A DNA stretch of 64,000 nt from Saussurea involucrata (Eukaryota; Streptophyta; Magnoliopsida; Asterales; Asteraceae). The notes below the pieces were generated by a model that was not told the DNA's origin, made no database searches, and saw only the letters and a program-made list of their open reading frames with translations. The stretch covers positions 78,064,795 through 78,128,794 of the forward strand of contig CM066327.1 in NCBI GenBank assembly GCA_033807775.1, written 5' to 3'. Position 1 is the first letter of the stretch; each line of letters opens with the position of its first letter. Both the position numbers and the translations under genes were made by a program. Positions 52,245 to 61,356 of this stretch are shown piece after piece.

Positions 52245-55200
52245 TTATTCTAGGTTGATCATGCCCACACTTGTTACCAAAAAGGTGAATCTACCCACAT
52301 CAAAAGCTTTTGTGAATAGATCAGCAAACTGGTCATTTGTATGAACTTTAGCAACCTGAATTAATTTCTTTTCATTGCAATCTCTTATAAAGTGATACCT
52401 TATCTCTATATGCTTTGTTTTTGAGTGTTTGACTGGATTATTAACAATGCTAATAGCACTGTTGTTATCAATGAAGATTGGTGTGTGAAGAAATGTTACC
52501 CCATAGTCCAACATCTGATTCTGAATCCATAGAACCTGAGAGCAGCAGCTTGCAGCAGCTATGTACTCAGCTTCTGTGGTAGATAAGGACACTGTGGTTT
52601 GTTTCTTACACTGCCAAGATACTAGTCTTGTACCCAAAAACTGACATCCACCTGAAGTAGACTTCCTATCCATGTTGGCTCCTCCCAAATCACTATCTGA
52701 ATATGCAAGCAAGTCAAAAGAGGATTCATGAGGATACCAGAGACCTAATCTAGGTTGCCCTTTTAAGTATCTGAATATTCTCTTGACAGCATGAAGGTGT
52801 GATTGCTTAGGAGAAACCTGAAATCTGGCACAAACACAGACTGAAAACATAATGTCAGGTCTAGAGGCTGTGAGATACATGAGAGATCCAATCATTGATC
52901 TGTAATGATGGACATCCACATCCTCCCCCTCAAGATCTGCAGTGATCTGTTTATGTGTTTCCATTGGAGTGCTTGCTGACTTTGAGTCTGATAAACCAAA
53001 CTTGTCCAGGATGTCTTTCACATACTTGGATTGGCTAATAAAAATTCCATCTTTCCTCTGTTTTACCTGAAGCCCAAGAAAGAATGTAAGTTCTCCCATG
53101 GAGCTCATCTTGAAGCTTTTGTGCATCAATTCTTCAAACTCTTTACACATTTGATCATTGGTGGATCCAAAGATGATGTCATCCACATAGATCTGAACAA
53201 GTAAAGTACCTCTCTTTCTCCTCTTGATAAACAGGGTCTTGTCAATTACTCCTCTTTCAAAGTCATTTTTCAAGAGATAGGTAGACAGAGTGTCATACCA
53301 TGCTCTTGGAGCTTGATGCAAACCATAAAGAGCCTTCTTCAGCTTGTATACTCTGTCAGGGTGCAATGGATTCTCAAATCCAGGGGGTTGACAGACATAT
53401 ACTTCTTCCTCAATGCTTCCATACAGAAATGCACTTTTGACATCCATTTGGTACACTTTGAACTTCATGTATGAGGCATAGGCTAGAAATAACCTGATTG
53501 CTTCAATCCTTGCCACAGGAGCAAAGACTTCCTCATAATCTATTCCTTCTTCCTGAGTGTACCCTTGTGCAACCAGTCTAGCTTTGTTTCTGATCACAAT
53601 CCCTCTGTCATCCTTCTTGTTCCTGAAAATCCACTTGGTGCCAATTGCTCTATGACCTTTTGGAAGGTCTACCAAGTCCCAAACATCCTGTAATTTGAAC
53701 TGTAGCAGCTCCTCTTGCATTGCCTCTATCCAGCTTGGGTCTTTCATAGCATCATAAGCCTTTTTGGGCTCAATCTGGGACAGAAAGCAAGTAAGAACAG
53801 TGTTAACTGTATTTTGCTGCTCTTGCAACTCTTGGAGTCTGCTTTGCTTTCTAGTCATCATGGGAGATGCAATATCTCCAATCACCAACTCAGGAGGATG
53901 ATTTTTCTGAGTTCTTGTTGGATGACCAGCTTCCTCTTGTAAGTCCTCATCCAGATTAGACTCATTTAATTCTGGATTTGTTTCTGCTTCTTCAGTCACC
54001 TCAGATTCTCTGGAATTTGAACCTGAAGACTGATTTTCCTCTGCTCTCCTCTCTTCTTCATTCTGAATAGGTTCAGTCTCCTCATGGTGTTCACAGAATT
54101 CAACAGGATCAATGGAAGGGATTGGAAATATCACAGATTGAATTCTGTGTTCTGATGTTGGTGTATCCCTTTGTCCTGCATATACATCACCACTGAAACC
54201 CAAAGAATTAGTGAGTGAATCAATGTCAAATAGCCAATTAGGACCTGAACCAATAGGATTTGGTGTGTTCTCATTGCATTTGACATTGTCACTTTCTTCA
54301 ATTATTCTAGAAGAGGTATTAAAAACTCTGTAGGCCTTACTTTGAGATGAATACCCAACAAGAAAACCATCATCTGCTTTGCTATCAAACTTGCCTAAGT
54401 GAGATTTGGTATTGAGAATAGTACAAGGACATCCAAATGGCTTGAAAAATCCAATATATGGTTTCCTTTTATGGAAAAGCTCATAAGGTGTCTTGTTTTT
54501 AGGCTTTACAACTAAAGCTCTGTTTTGAACATAGCAGGCAGTATTAACTGCTTCTGCCCAAAAAGTAATTGGTAACTTTGAGTCAGCTAACAGAGATCTA
54601 GCAGCCTCAATCAGTGTCCTATTCCTTCTCTCAGCAACACCATTTTGTTGTGGAGTCCTAGGAGCACTGTATTGTCTCTCAATTCCTTTTTCTTCACAAA
54701 AGGTGTTTAGATCAAAAATTTTAAACTCAGTTCCATTATCTGATCTAATGACTTTCACTCTTTGATTTGATTGGTTTTCAATTTTGAGAATAAAAGATTT
54801 GATCAGTCCACTTGTCTCATCTTTAGTTCTCAGAAAATATACCCAAGTAAATCTAGAATAATCATCAACAATAACTAAGCAGTATGATTTCTTGCCAATA
54901 CTCATCACATTGGTAGGACCAAACAGATCCATATGTAACAGTTGAAGAGGATTTGATATAGTGTTTATCTCTTTGGACTTATGAGAAGTTTTGTGTTGTT
55001 TGCCTTTGAGACAAGCAACACAATGATCATCACATGAATAGACTTTGGATGGCAAACCCCTTACAAGGTTATTCTTAACAAGTTTATTTATTGTTTTAAA
55101 GTTCATGTGACACATCCTTCTGTGCCATAGTGATGATTCATCCAAAGAAGCTTTTGAAACTAAACAATTTAGAGATGAATCAGATGAAACACTTTCCAAA

Positions 55201-55580
55201 TCTAAACAATAAACATTATCCTTCCTAGGAGTTCTCAGAAGTATCATGTTTTCATCAACCACTTTGTATCCAGGAGCAAGGATAATACATTCAGAATCAG
55301 TAAACAATATACTATGCTTCTTGTCACAAACCTGTGATACACTTAACAGGTTGTATCTCAATTGTTCAACATAGTATACATCTTCAAAGGTCATCTTACC
55401 CTTTGAAACATCACCCTTACCACTTATCTTTCCACCAGCAGGATTATCCCCAAATGCAACATGTCCTCCATCAATCTTTTTGAAATTTTTGAGGCAGGAC
55501 ATGTTACCTGTCATGTGCCTGGAGCAACCACTATCAACATGCCAAATGCTCTTCCCCTTGAGCTGTTGGTTGCCCTGCAC
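52245..55580 (-). CDS. pol: Copia Pol polyprotein of element D (protease, integrase, RT, RNase H)
   Basis: 1111 codons, fully open. The first codon taken is a GTG at 55580; no ATG fits, because the frame opens just after the gag stop, so Pol is probably made by frameshifting, readthrough or splicing. Domains: protease with WHVDSGCSRHMTG (Asp at about residue 16); integrase zinc domain HRRMCHMNF...CVACLKGKQH; integrase core with MDLFGP, RSDNGTEF and TPQQNGVAERRNRTLIEA (D, D, E); RT from about residue 620 with MDVKSAFLYG and YVDD at 798-801; RNase H with SDLGG and TTEAEYIAAA near residue 1005; end VGMINLE. All key catalytic residues are present. It makes element DNA in particles and inserts it in the nucleus. 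Confidence 0.95.
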   Translation of the reverse strand: MQGNQQLKGKSIWHVDSGCSRHMTGNMSCLKNFKKIDGGHVAFGDNPAGGKISGKGDVSKGKMTFEDVYYVEQLRYNLLSVSQVCDKKHSILFTDSECIILAPGYKVVDENMILLRTPRKDNVYCLDLESVSSDSSLNCLVSKASLDESSLWHRRMCHMNFKTINKLVKNNLVRGLPSKVYSCDDHCVACLKGKQHKTSHKSKEINTISNPLQLLHMDLFGPTNVMSIGKKSYCLVIVDDYSRFTWVYFLRTKDETSGLIKSFILKIENQSNQRVKVIRSDNGTEFKIFDLNTFCEEKGIERQYSAPRTPQQNGVAERRNRTLIEAARSLLADSKLPITFWAEAVNTACYVQNRALVVKPKNKTPYELFHKRKPYIGFFKPFGCPCTILNTKSHLGKFDSKADDGFLVGYSSQSKAYRVFNTSSRIIEESDNVKCNENTPNPIGSGPNWLFDIDSLTNSLGFSGDVYAGQRDTPTSEHRIQSVIFPIPSIDPVEFCEHHEETEPIQNEEERRAEENQSSGSNSRESEVTEEAETNPELNESNLDEDLQEEAGHPTRTQKNHPPELVIGDIASPMMTRKQSRLQELQEQQNTVNTVLTCFLSQIEPKKAYDAMKDPSWIEAMQEELLQFKLQDVWDLVDLPKGHRAIGTKWIFRNKKDDRGIVIRNKARLVAQGYTQEEGIDYEEVFAPVARIEAIRLFLAYASYMKFKVYQMDVKSAFLYGSIEEEVYVCQPPGFENPLHPDRVYKLKKALYGLHQAPRAWYDTLSTYLLKNDFERGVIDKTLFIKRRKRGTLLVQIYVDDIIFGSTNDQMCKEFEELMHKSFKMSSMGELTFFLGLQVKQRKDGIFISQSKYVKDILDKFGLSDSKSASTPMETHKQITADLEGEDVDVHHYRSMIGSLMYLTASRPDIMFSVCVCARFQVSPKQSHLHAVKRIFRYLKGQPRLGLWYPHESSFDLLAYSDSDLGGANMDRKSTSGGCQFLGTRLVSWQCKKQTTVSLSTTEAEYIAAASCCSQVLWIQNQMLDYGVTFLHTPIFIDNNSAISIVNNPVKHSKTKHIEIRYHFIRDCNEKKLIQVAKVHTNDQFADLFTKAFDVGRFTFLVTSVGMINLE

Positions 55581-55591
55581 ATCAAGATAAA

Positions 55592-58258
55592 TCAGTTAGT
55601 TTTATTTGGAACCCAAGCCGAAGTGGTCTTGGGTCTCCCTTGCTCATCAAAGTACTTACACTTGGTTTTGATGAGATTTTTAAATTTGGGTACTGCTGTG
55701 CTGGAGTACTTTGTCAAAATTATTGGTGTAGCAGCACTTGCAGCAGTACTAACAGTGCTAGCAGTACTAACAGTGCTAGCAGTATTAACCTCAGAAGTAC
55801 TAACAGAGGTAGCAGTATTAACAGAGTTAACACTGCTAGAAGCAGTATTAACAGAGTTAATACTGCTAGCAGCAGTACTATCTGAAGAAGAAGCACTAAA
55901 AGTATTAGCAGCACTAACATTGGACTGATTACTAGCAGTATTAACACTGCTAGCAGCACTAACTTTGGAATGATTACTAGCAGTATTAATACTGCTAGCA
56001 GCACTAACTTTTGAAGCAGTACTAACAGTGTTAGCAGTACTAACACTGTTAGCAGCAGTATTGTTTTTAGTGCTTTTTGGAACCCACATAGTATCACATT
56101 CCTTTTCAGTCGTTTTCTTTATGTGGCTTTTGGGTTTATCTTGTTTCTTTGCCACATTTTTCTTTGCAGACTTTTTATATCCACCATTCTTTCTGTAACC
56201 ACCAGGTTTTTGAAAAGATCTTTGAGCATCAAACCTTTGGTTAACAGGATTGAAATAACAGTGTTTGGCTAAGTGATTTAGCTTACCACAGATGAAACAA
56301 GGTTTTGGCCTGTTGATTCTGTTCAGGTCAACTCCTTGTCTCATAGCCCACTGGTTATTCCAGTTCCTTTGATTTCCCCTCTGATTATCATGTTTTTGGG
56401 GCTTGTTCTCTTTAGACTTCCTGCAGGAACACTGTTTACAGATATTGGAGTTCACAACTTTGGGCTGTGTGTAATGAACTTCCTGTTTCTCTTCAGTCCT
56501 TTTGATCTCAGTGTTCTTGACACATGGACTCTCACATTCCTCATCAGAGTCTACTTTGTCAGTCTCATCCTCAACAACTATTTCTTTTTCATAAGGATCT
56601 ATATTAATCTTTAATTCAGGTTCCTTTCTATCCTTGGTCTCTAACAAATCAGACTTAGGAGGTATGTAGTTGTTATTGTAGGGTGGAGGTGTGGTATTGT
56701 ATCCTATCCCTACTTTCATCTTGTCATGGATTTGTGCTTTAATGATGGTGTCCATGGTTTTAGAAGCACAGGTAAACTTTTCAACATCAAGTTTAACCTT
56801 TTTAAGCTCTTCTTTTAACTTCTCATTCTCCTCCCCAGACACTTTCAGCTTAATCTCATACTCATTCTTCTCCCACTTCCAATAGTTAGTATCATAGTGG
56901 TGTTGAAGTTCATTAGCTTGAAAAGCTCTAATCTGTTCCTCAAACCTTTCTACAATCCTAACATAATCTTTCACATCTTTCTCTAGCCTCTTAAGGTCAT
57001 CACACATACTCTGATTGTGATCCCTATATCGTTTAACAGCATCAATGCAAGCTTGAGAACAGAGTTTGGATTGTACCTCAGTGGGAATATCAGATACTTC
57101 TGCCATAAGAGCTTGATTCTGACAGGCTTCTTCAGCTTGATCACTCCAATCAAATCCCATTCCTTGTTGAGAAACAAGGGCTTGAGAGGAGCTTCTGTTT
57201 TGGTTTCCATTTGAAGTCTGTGATCCTCCACTTCTGCATTCTCTGGCAAAGTGTCCCATCTTGTGACACTTATAACATTCAACCTTGGACTTGTCAAAGC
57301 CTGCACCATCTTCTCTTCTTTGGGAAAAGTTGTTTCTCCCAGTCCTTTTGATGAATTTCTTCACCCTCATTGATAGCATAGCCATCTGCCACTTGATGTC
57401 CATCTCTTCCAGATCATCAGCATTGATCTGCTCTAAATCATCATTGATTAGAGAAGAGTGGACATGACTAGAAAAGAATGCTTCTAGTACAGAATCTGTA
57501 GTCTTCTCTTGATTGGTTCCACTAGCAGTATTAACAGAACCTGCAGTATTAACAGAATCAGGATTAGCAGCAGTATCAGAGGATGAAGATAATAAAGCAG
57601 CATTATAAACAAATCCTGATGGCCTTTTCTTGGCTTCAACTTCAGCCTCAAATACTCTCAGATCATTGTAGAGGTCATCTAGCTCTTTGTCCTCCAATTG
57701 GTCATTCTGTCTGAATGAGACTGTGTACATGGTCCATTCTTCTCCCAATGATCTAAGGAACTTTCTATTGACATCATCAGCATCCATGTGTACACCCACA
57801 GTTGCTAATTCTCCAATTAACTTGTTAAATCTGTCAAAAGTTTGAGTCATAGACTCATTCTTTGCAGACATAAAGTTTTCATATTGTTGCCTGAGAATAG
57901 CCTTTTGATTTCTCTTTGTGCTCTTTGTGCCAGTAAATCTTTTCTCCAGAGCATTCCACAACATCTGTGCATCTGTGCAGTGTTGGAATTGATGTTGGTA
58001 CTCATTAGGAATAGCCAAAAGCAGAGTGCTTAAGGCCTTCATCTCTGTTTGTCTTACTTTCTTTTCAGCATCTGTCTTGGGAGGAGGTCTCTTTCCATCT
58101 GCTCCAATCTTTCCTTCATTACATGGGCCATTTTCTATGATGTCCCATATTGCATAATCAGTAAGAAGAATGTACTGCTTGATTCTTAGTTTCCACATGT
58201 CAAATTCATTGGGTTTGAGCATGGGAACCTTTGAAACAAGAGTACTGTGAGAATCCAT
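55592..58258 (-). CDS. gag: Gag polyprotein of element D
   Basis: 888 codons from the ATG at 58258 (MDSHSTLVSKVPML), 31 bases after the primer site; the frame is open further upstream through the primer site, but that part is leader. A capsid-like domain spans residues about 1-210 (FDMWKLRIKQYI, LWNALEKRFTG). A first CCHC knuckle is at 328-341 (CYKCHKMGHFAREC), a coiled coil at about 410-500, and a second knuckle at 654-667 (CFICGKLNHLAKHC). The last about 130 residues are low complexity (SVNTAS-type) and are encoded by the element's GCAGTATTAAC motif. Two knuckles and such length are typical of SIRE-type gag. Confidence 0.92.
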   Translation of the reverse strand: MDSHSTLVSKVPMLKPNEFDMWKLRIKQYILLTDYAIWDIIENGPCNEGKIGADGKRPPPKTDAEKKVRQTEMKALSTLLLAIPNEYQHQFQHCTDAQMLWNALEKRFTGTKSTKRNQKAILRQQYENFMSAKNESMTQTFDRFNKLIGELATVGVHMDADDVNRKFLRSLGEEWTMYTVSFRQNDQLEDKELDDLYNDLRVFEAEVEAKKRPSGFVYNAALLSSSSDTAANPDSVNTAGSVNTASGTNQEKTTDSVLEAFFSSHVHSSLINDDLEQINADDLEEMDIKWQMAMLSMRVKKFIKRTGRNNFSQRREDGAGFDKSKVECYKCHKMGHFARECRSGGSQTSNGNQNRSSSQALVSQQGMGFDWSDQAEEACQNQALMAEVSDIPTEVQSKLCSQACIDAVKRYRDHNQSMCDDLKRLEKDVKDYVRIVERFEEQIRAFQANELQHHYDTNYWKWEKNEYEIKLKVSGEENEKLKEELKKVKLDVEKFTCASKTMDTIIKAQIHDKMKVGIGYNTTPPPYNNNYIPPKSDLLETKDRKEPELKINIDPYEKEIVVEDETDKVDSDEECESPCVKNTEIKRTEEKQEVHYTQPKVVNSNICKQCSCRKSKENKPQKHDNQRGNQRNWNNQWAMRQGVDLNRINRPKPCFICGKLNHLAKHCYFNPVNQRFDAQRSFQKPGGYRKNGGYKKSAKKNVAKKQDKPKSHIKKTTEKECDTMWVPKSTKNNTAANSVSTANTVSTASKVSAASSINTASNHSKVSAASSVNTASNQSNVSAANTFSASSSDSTAASSINSVNTASSSVNSVNTATSVSTSEVNTASTVSTASTVSTAASAATPIILTKYSSTAVPKFKNLIKTKCKYFDEQGRPKTTSAWVPNKTN
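55735..56070. repeat. GCAGTATTAAC repeats inside the gag coding sequence of D
   Basis: More than 15 variants of AGCAGTATTAAC / GCAGTACTAAC, including the perfect 18-bp palindrome AGCAGTATTAATACTGCT at about 55979-55996. On the coding strand they give Val/Ile-Asn-Thr-Ala-Ser repeats. Confidence 0.9.
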
Positions 58259-58288
58259 TGAATTGTCTATGGCTTCTAAGATACCAAT

Positions 58289-58300
58289 GCTCTGATACCA
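58289..58300 (-). promoter_or_regulatory. Primer binding site of element D
   Basis: The minus strand reads TGGTATCAGAGC, two bases inside the 5' LTR. Confidence 0.95.
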
Positions 58301-58302
58301 CT

Positions 58303-58999
58303 TGTCAGGATCGATTCTTAACAAGAATTAAACTTCTTAGAAGCAGAATTTAGAGAATCTTGCGGAATAGAACTCTAAATCAATTAAAGAACAATCAATA
58401 GAAATTCAATAAACTGTATATATATCAAACAGTTATTACTCACAAGTTTTACACCAAACCTCAATCTTGTTGAACAGGCTCAACAAGACGATTTCTACTT
58501 CTCTAGAAATAGGATCTATGATCTTGAGGTTAATTCACTCTTGAATGAATATCAAATTCTATTTCACTCGTATAATATTCATGTACTCTAATAGCTATCT
58601 ATCAATACTATTTATACAAAAGTAATTACAAGATAACTATCAAAAGTAAATTGATCTTCTGAATCTTCGTTAAACATATCTTGATCAATTCCTTATTTGT
58701 CTCCAAAAGCATCGCATCCCAAACTTATCAACTCAGCCGTATTAATGATGATTTGGCTCAGCAGCATTAACAACCTTCAGCAGTATTAACCTTCACAGTC
58801 TTCAAGCAGTAGTAACTCAGCTCAGCAGTACAAACCATGTCTAGCAGTATTAACTTCTTCTAGCAGTAGTAACTTCTTCTAGCAGTAGTAATCTCTTCTA
58901 GCAGTAGTAATCTCTTCTAGCAGTAGTAACGAAGAACTGGCAGTAGTAATGTAGACTTAGCAGTACTAACCATACTTAGCATATCTTCAGTTCCCAACA
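58303..58999 (-). repeat. 5' LTR of element D
   Basis: Pair of 48010-48687, longer by one 19-bp TCTCTTCTAGCAGTAGTAA unit (near 58890-58920). Confidence 0.95.
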
Positions 59000-59187
59000 T
59001 AAAGTTACAACAACAGGTGTGTGATCAAAGAGTTGTTGCAGATGAGTCCTTGAAAATTGAATCAAAGGGTGTCATGGATCAGCTGGCAGAGAGAAGCAAA
59101 AAGTTGGAGGATCTAGATAAAAAGAGCTCTGAATAGTCTTTAAAACTGCAGATAGAGATCAAGGCTCTGAAGGACGAAATAGCAACT
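59000..59187 (+). pseudogene. Continuation of the 3' ORF of element C (coiled-coil piece)
   Basis: After the second TAAAG copy one frame reads QQQVCDQRVVADESLKIE, then DQLAERSKKLEDLDKKSSE, a stop, and KLQIEIKALKDEIAT: a coiled coil like the one in the B 3' ORF. The frame does not join the left side without a shift. It is cut at 59187 by element E. Confidence 0.65.
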
Positions 59188-61342
59188 TGTAACGTCCAAA
59201 AAATTACAAGGAAATTAAATTTTTTAAAAGTAATACATTTCATTATAATCAAACCAAAAGTTAACAAATCCCATTACAATAAGAATAAACGTCGTTATTT
59301 AAAACCGTCAACAAAGTTTAAGCAGCGGAAAGTTATATAATTAAATCCCCATTTACTAAAAATCAATTTAAACAATCTTCGGCTTGCGCCCGTGTGTACC
59401 GTCATGCCCGACTGCTACTCGCACCTGAAAACATAAGACATTGGGAAGGGGTAAGCACGAAGCTTAGTGAATTCAATCCTTACATAGGATCGCAATCATA
59501 TCAGCATCACCCTTAAACATACCAGCACATAAATTTCTTGGAACATCCATCAAGAAAATATAACACGATTAATAATAATCCTTATGCTCCTTGGAACCAC
59601 CATCAAGAAGACATAATCACAACACATTATACCAATACACCTACTCCTTGGAACAACCATCAAGAAGTGGCCTTATACTTCTTGGAACAACCCTCAAGAA
59701 GATATAATCACAACACATTATACCAATACACCTACTCCTTGGAACAACCATCAAGAAGTGGCCTTATACTTCTTGGAACAACCCTCAAGAAGATATAATC
59801 ACAACTCATTATACAAACGCATATACCTCTTGGAACATCCATCAAGAAGTACATCAATCACAGTTCAATATATACACATAAATATATATATTCCACACCA
59901 TAATAATATCAAGAAACAATCATAATCAACACACTCGAACTATAGCAACACAAATATAATTCTCATCCTATATAGTGAGAGAACTCACCTCAAACGCACA
60001 GCTTATGACCTCAACCGCAACACGAACCGGCCGACACCAGTTCACCTTGTTCCACCTAAATAAGCGTTAACAATTGTCAAAGTGACGCCCCAACCAAAGC
60101 CACGACTACTAACTTTAAAAACACATTTTTCCAGTTTTTACTCTCAACACGCAGGTCTGTTCGGGACCTGTTTAACCCCTTATAAACTGATTAAACCAGA
60201 AATGATTTTCCATAAACAGAAAGCCCCATGTCTTAGGGTTCTAAGGACATATCGCACGTGCTCTAACGATTTTTCTACAATTTACTATGGATTTTACAAA
60301 ACCGGCTTGCTGCACAGTGAAAAACAGGACCTTTAAGTACAAAACAGCAGTTTGACACTAGTTATGGTCCGAACTGGTTTTTCCGCAAAACATAAGAAAC
60401 TTACTAGACTCAGAATGGGAGATTTTGGCACTAGTTTCATCCCAATACGACGTTCCTATAAAAAGTTGTGGCTTTCCCAAAAACAGTGACAGAAACTGCC
60501 AATTTCACATAAAATGACAACAAGGTTTAAAAATAAATCTTAACCCATTAAGCCGCGACTTAAGCATTCAGACCTGTGATTCCAGCTGACTTATTGATCA
60601 AGAATAAATGGGCTGAGCAGCCCGAGCACCACCCTCTACCACCTCCGGCAGTGGCGGCCGTTGGCGGCGGCGGCGGTTAAAAGCTTCCGGCGAAACCACA
60701 CCCAAAACACACACCCCGACTTACCCACACACACACCCGCACGTACACCCCTCGGCCGACACAGCGGCGGCGCACGGCGGCAGCCACACCACCGGCAGCC
60801 ATGGCTGCGGCGGTGGTGGGGTGGTTTTTGCGATCGAAACGACAAAAGGGAGAGAAACGGATGAAACTTCTTACCTCGAGACGACGACGACACGACGATA
60901 ACCACACCGAAACCGATCGCCGGCTGATCCTCCCCTCTCTTGCTACCTTCGATCACTATCGCACCTCTCTCTCTCTAACCCTCTCGGTTTCTCTCTCTCT
61001 CTCTTCTTTTTCCGGCCGGCGATAACGAAAAGGGGAAGGGGGTAGAAGCCGTAGGTTAAGTTTTCTCTTCTTGTTTCTTCTTTTCTTCTAAGCCACGACA
61101 CCACTCCACAATTACAATATGGGTTTTGGTCTTTGGGATAGCATGGGCCGAAACTATGAAGTGTTTTGGCCCTTTAACACTTTTAGCCCCTCAACTACAT
61201 CCTTCTCGCAATTAACCAAAATTCCGACATTTTTAACGATTAGGTCCAACTCGACTAACCCCGTTAACGGAAACCACATTAAATCAAACTTAAAAGAAAA
61301 GAATTAATAAAAGAAATTACATACCGGGATACGGGCTTTACA
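59188..61342 (-). repeat. 3' LTR of element E
   Basis: 2155 bp. It shares with 8568-10504 the two ends and patches such as GGTCTGTTCGGGACCTGTT, but the palindrome cluster differs. A CG-rich segment near 60650-60830 and a (CT) run near 60985-61005 are present. Confidence 0.9.
59538..59850. repeat. CTTGGAACAACCATCAAGAAG palindromic repeats
   Basis: About nine copies of CTTGGAAC(A/C)(A/T)CC(A/C)TCAAGAAG; arms CTTCTTG and CAAGAAG are inverted repeats. Longer units of about 100 bp (59600-59700 and 59700-59800) are tandem duplicates. They occupy the same place in the LTR as the CTCGGTCCCACCGAG cluster of the related element at 8568-10504. Confidence 0.85.
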
Positions 61343-61356
61343 ACTCTCCCCCACTT
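61343..61356 (-). promoter_or_regulatory. Polypurine tract of element E
   Basis: The minus strand reads AAGTGGGGGAGAGT before the LTR, identical to the tract at 10505-10518. Confidence 0.85.

Larger units (their letters stand above)
48010..58999 (-). mobile_element. SIRE-type Copia element D, near-intact and young
   Basis: A 10,990-bp element flanked by TAAAG (48005-48009 and 59000-59004). LTRs at 48010-48687 and 58303-58999 differ by only a few bases plus one extra 19-bp repeat unit. On the minus strand the order is: LTR, primer site, gag, pol, repeat spacer, internal promoter, 3' ORF in two parts, polypurine tract, LTR. Gag and pol are open throughout, so this is a candidate autonomous element. 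All its parts carry GCAGTATTAAC-type motifs. Confidence 0.95.
42501..59187 (+). mobile_element. SIRE-type Copia element C, decayed and twice interrupted
   Basis: It starts inside integrase at the gap and continues through RT-RNase H (to 45086), a spacer with TCAGAGCCTCTGA motifs, an internal promoter and the 3' ORF. The 3' ORF is interrupted at 48009 by element D (TSD TAAAG), resumes at 59000, and is cut again at 59187 by Ty3 element E. The 3' LTR of C is not in the window. Confidence 0.8.

Noticed and set aside
55640..56097. ORFs opposite the gag tail of element D rich in Leu/Val/Ser
   Set aside because: They are readings of the GCAGTATTAAC repeat in other frames; the coding strand is the minus strand.
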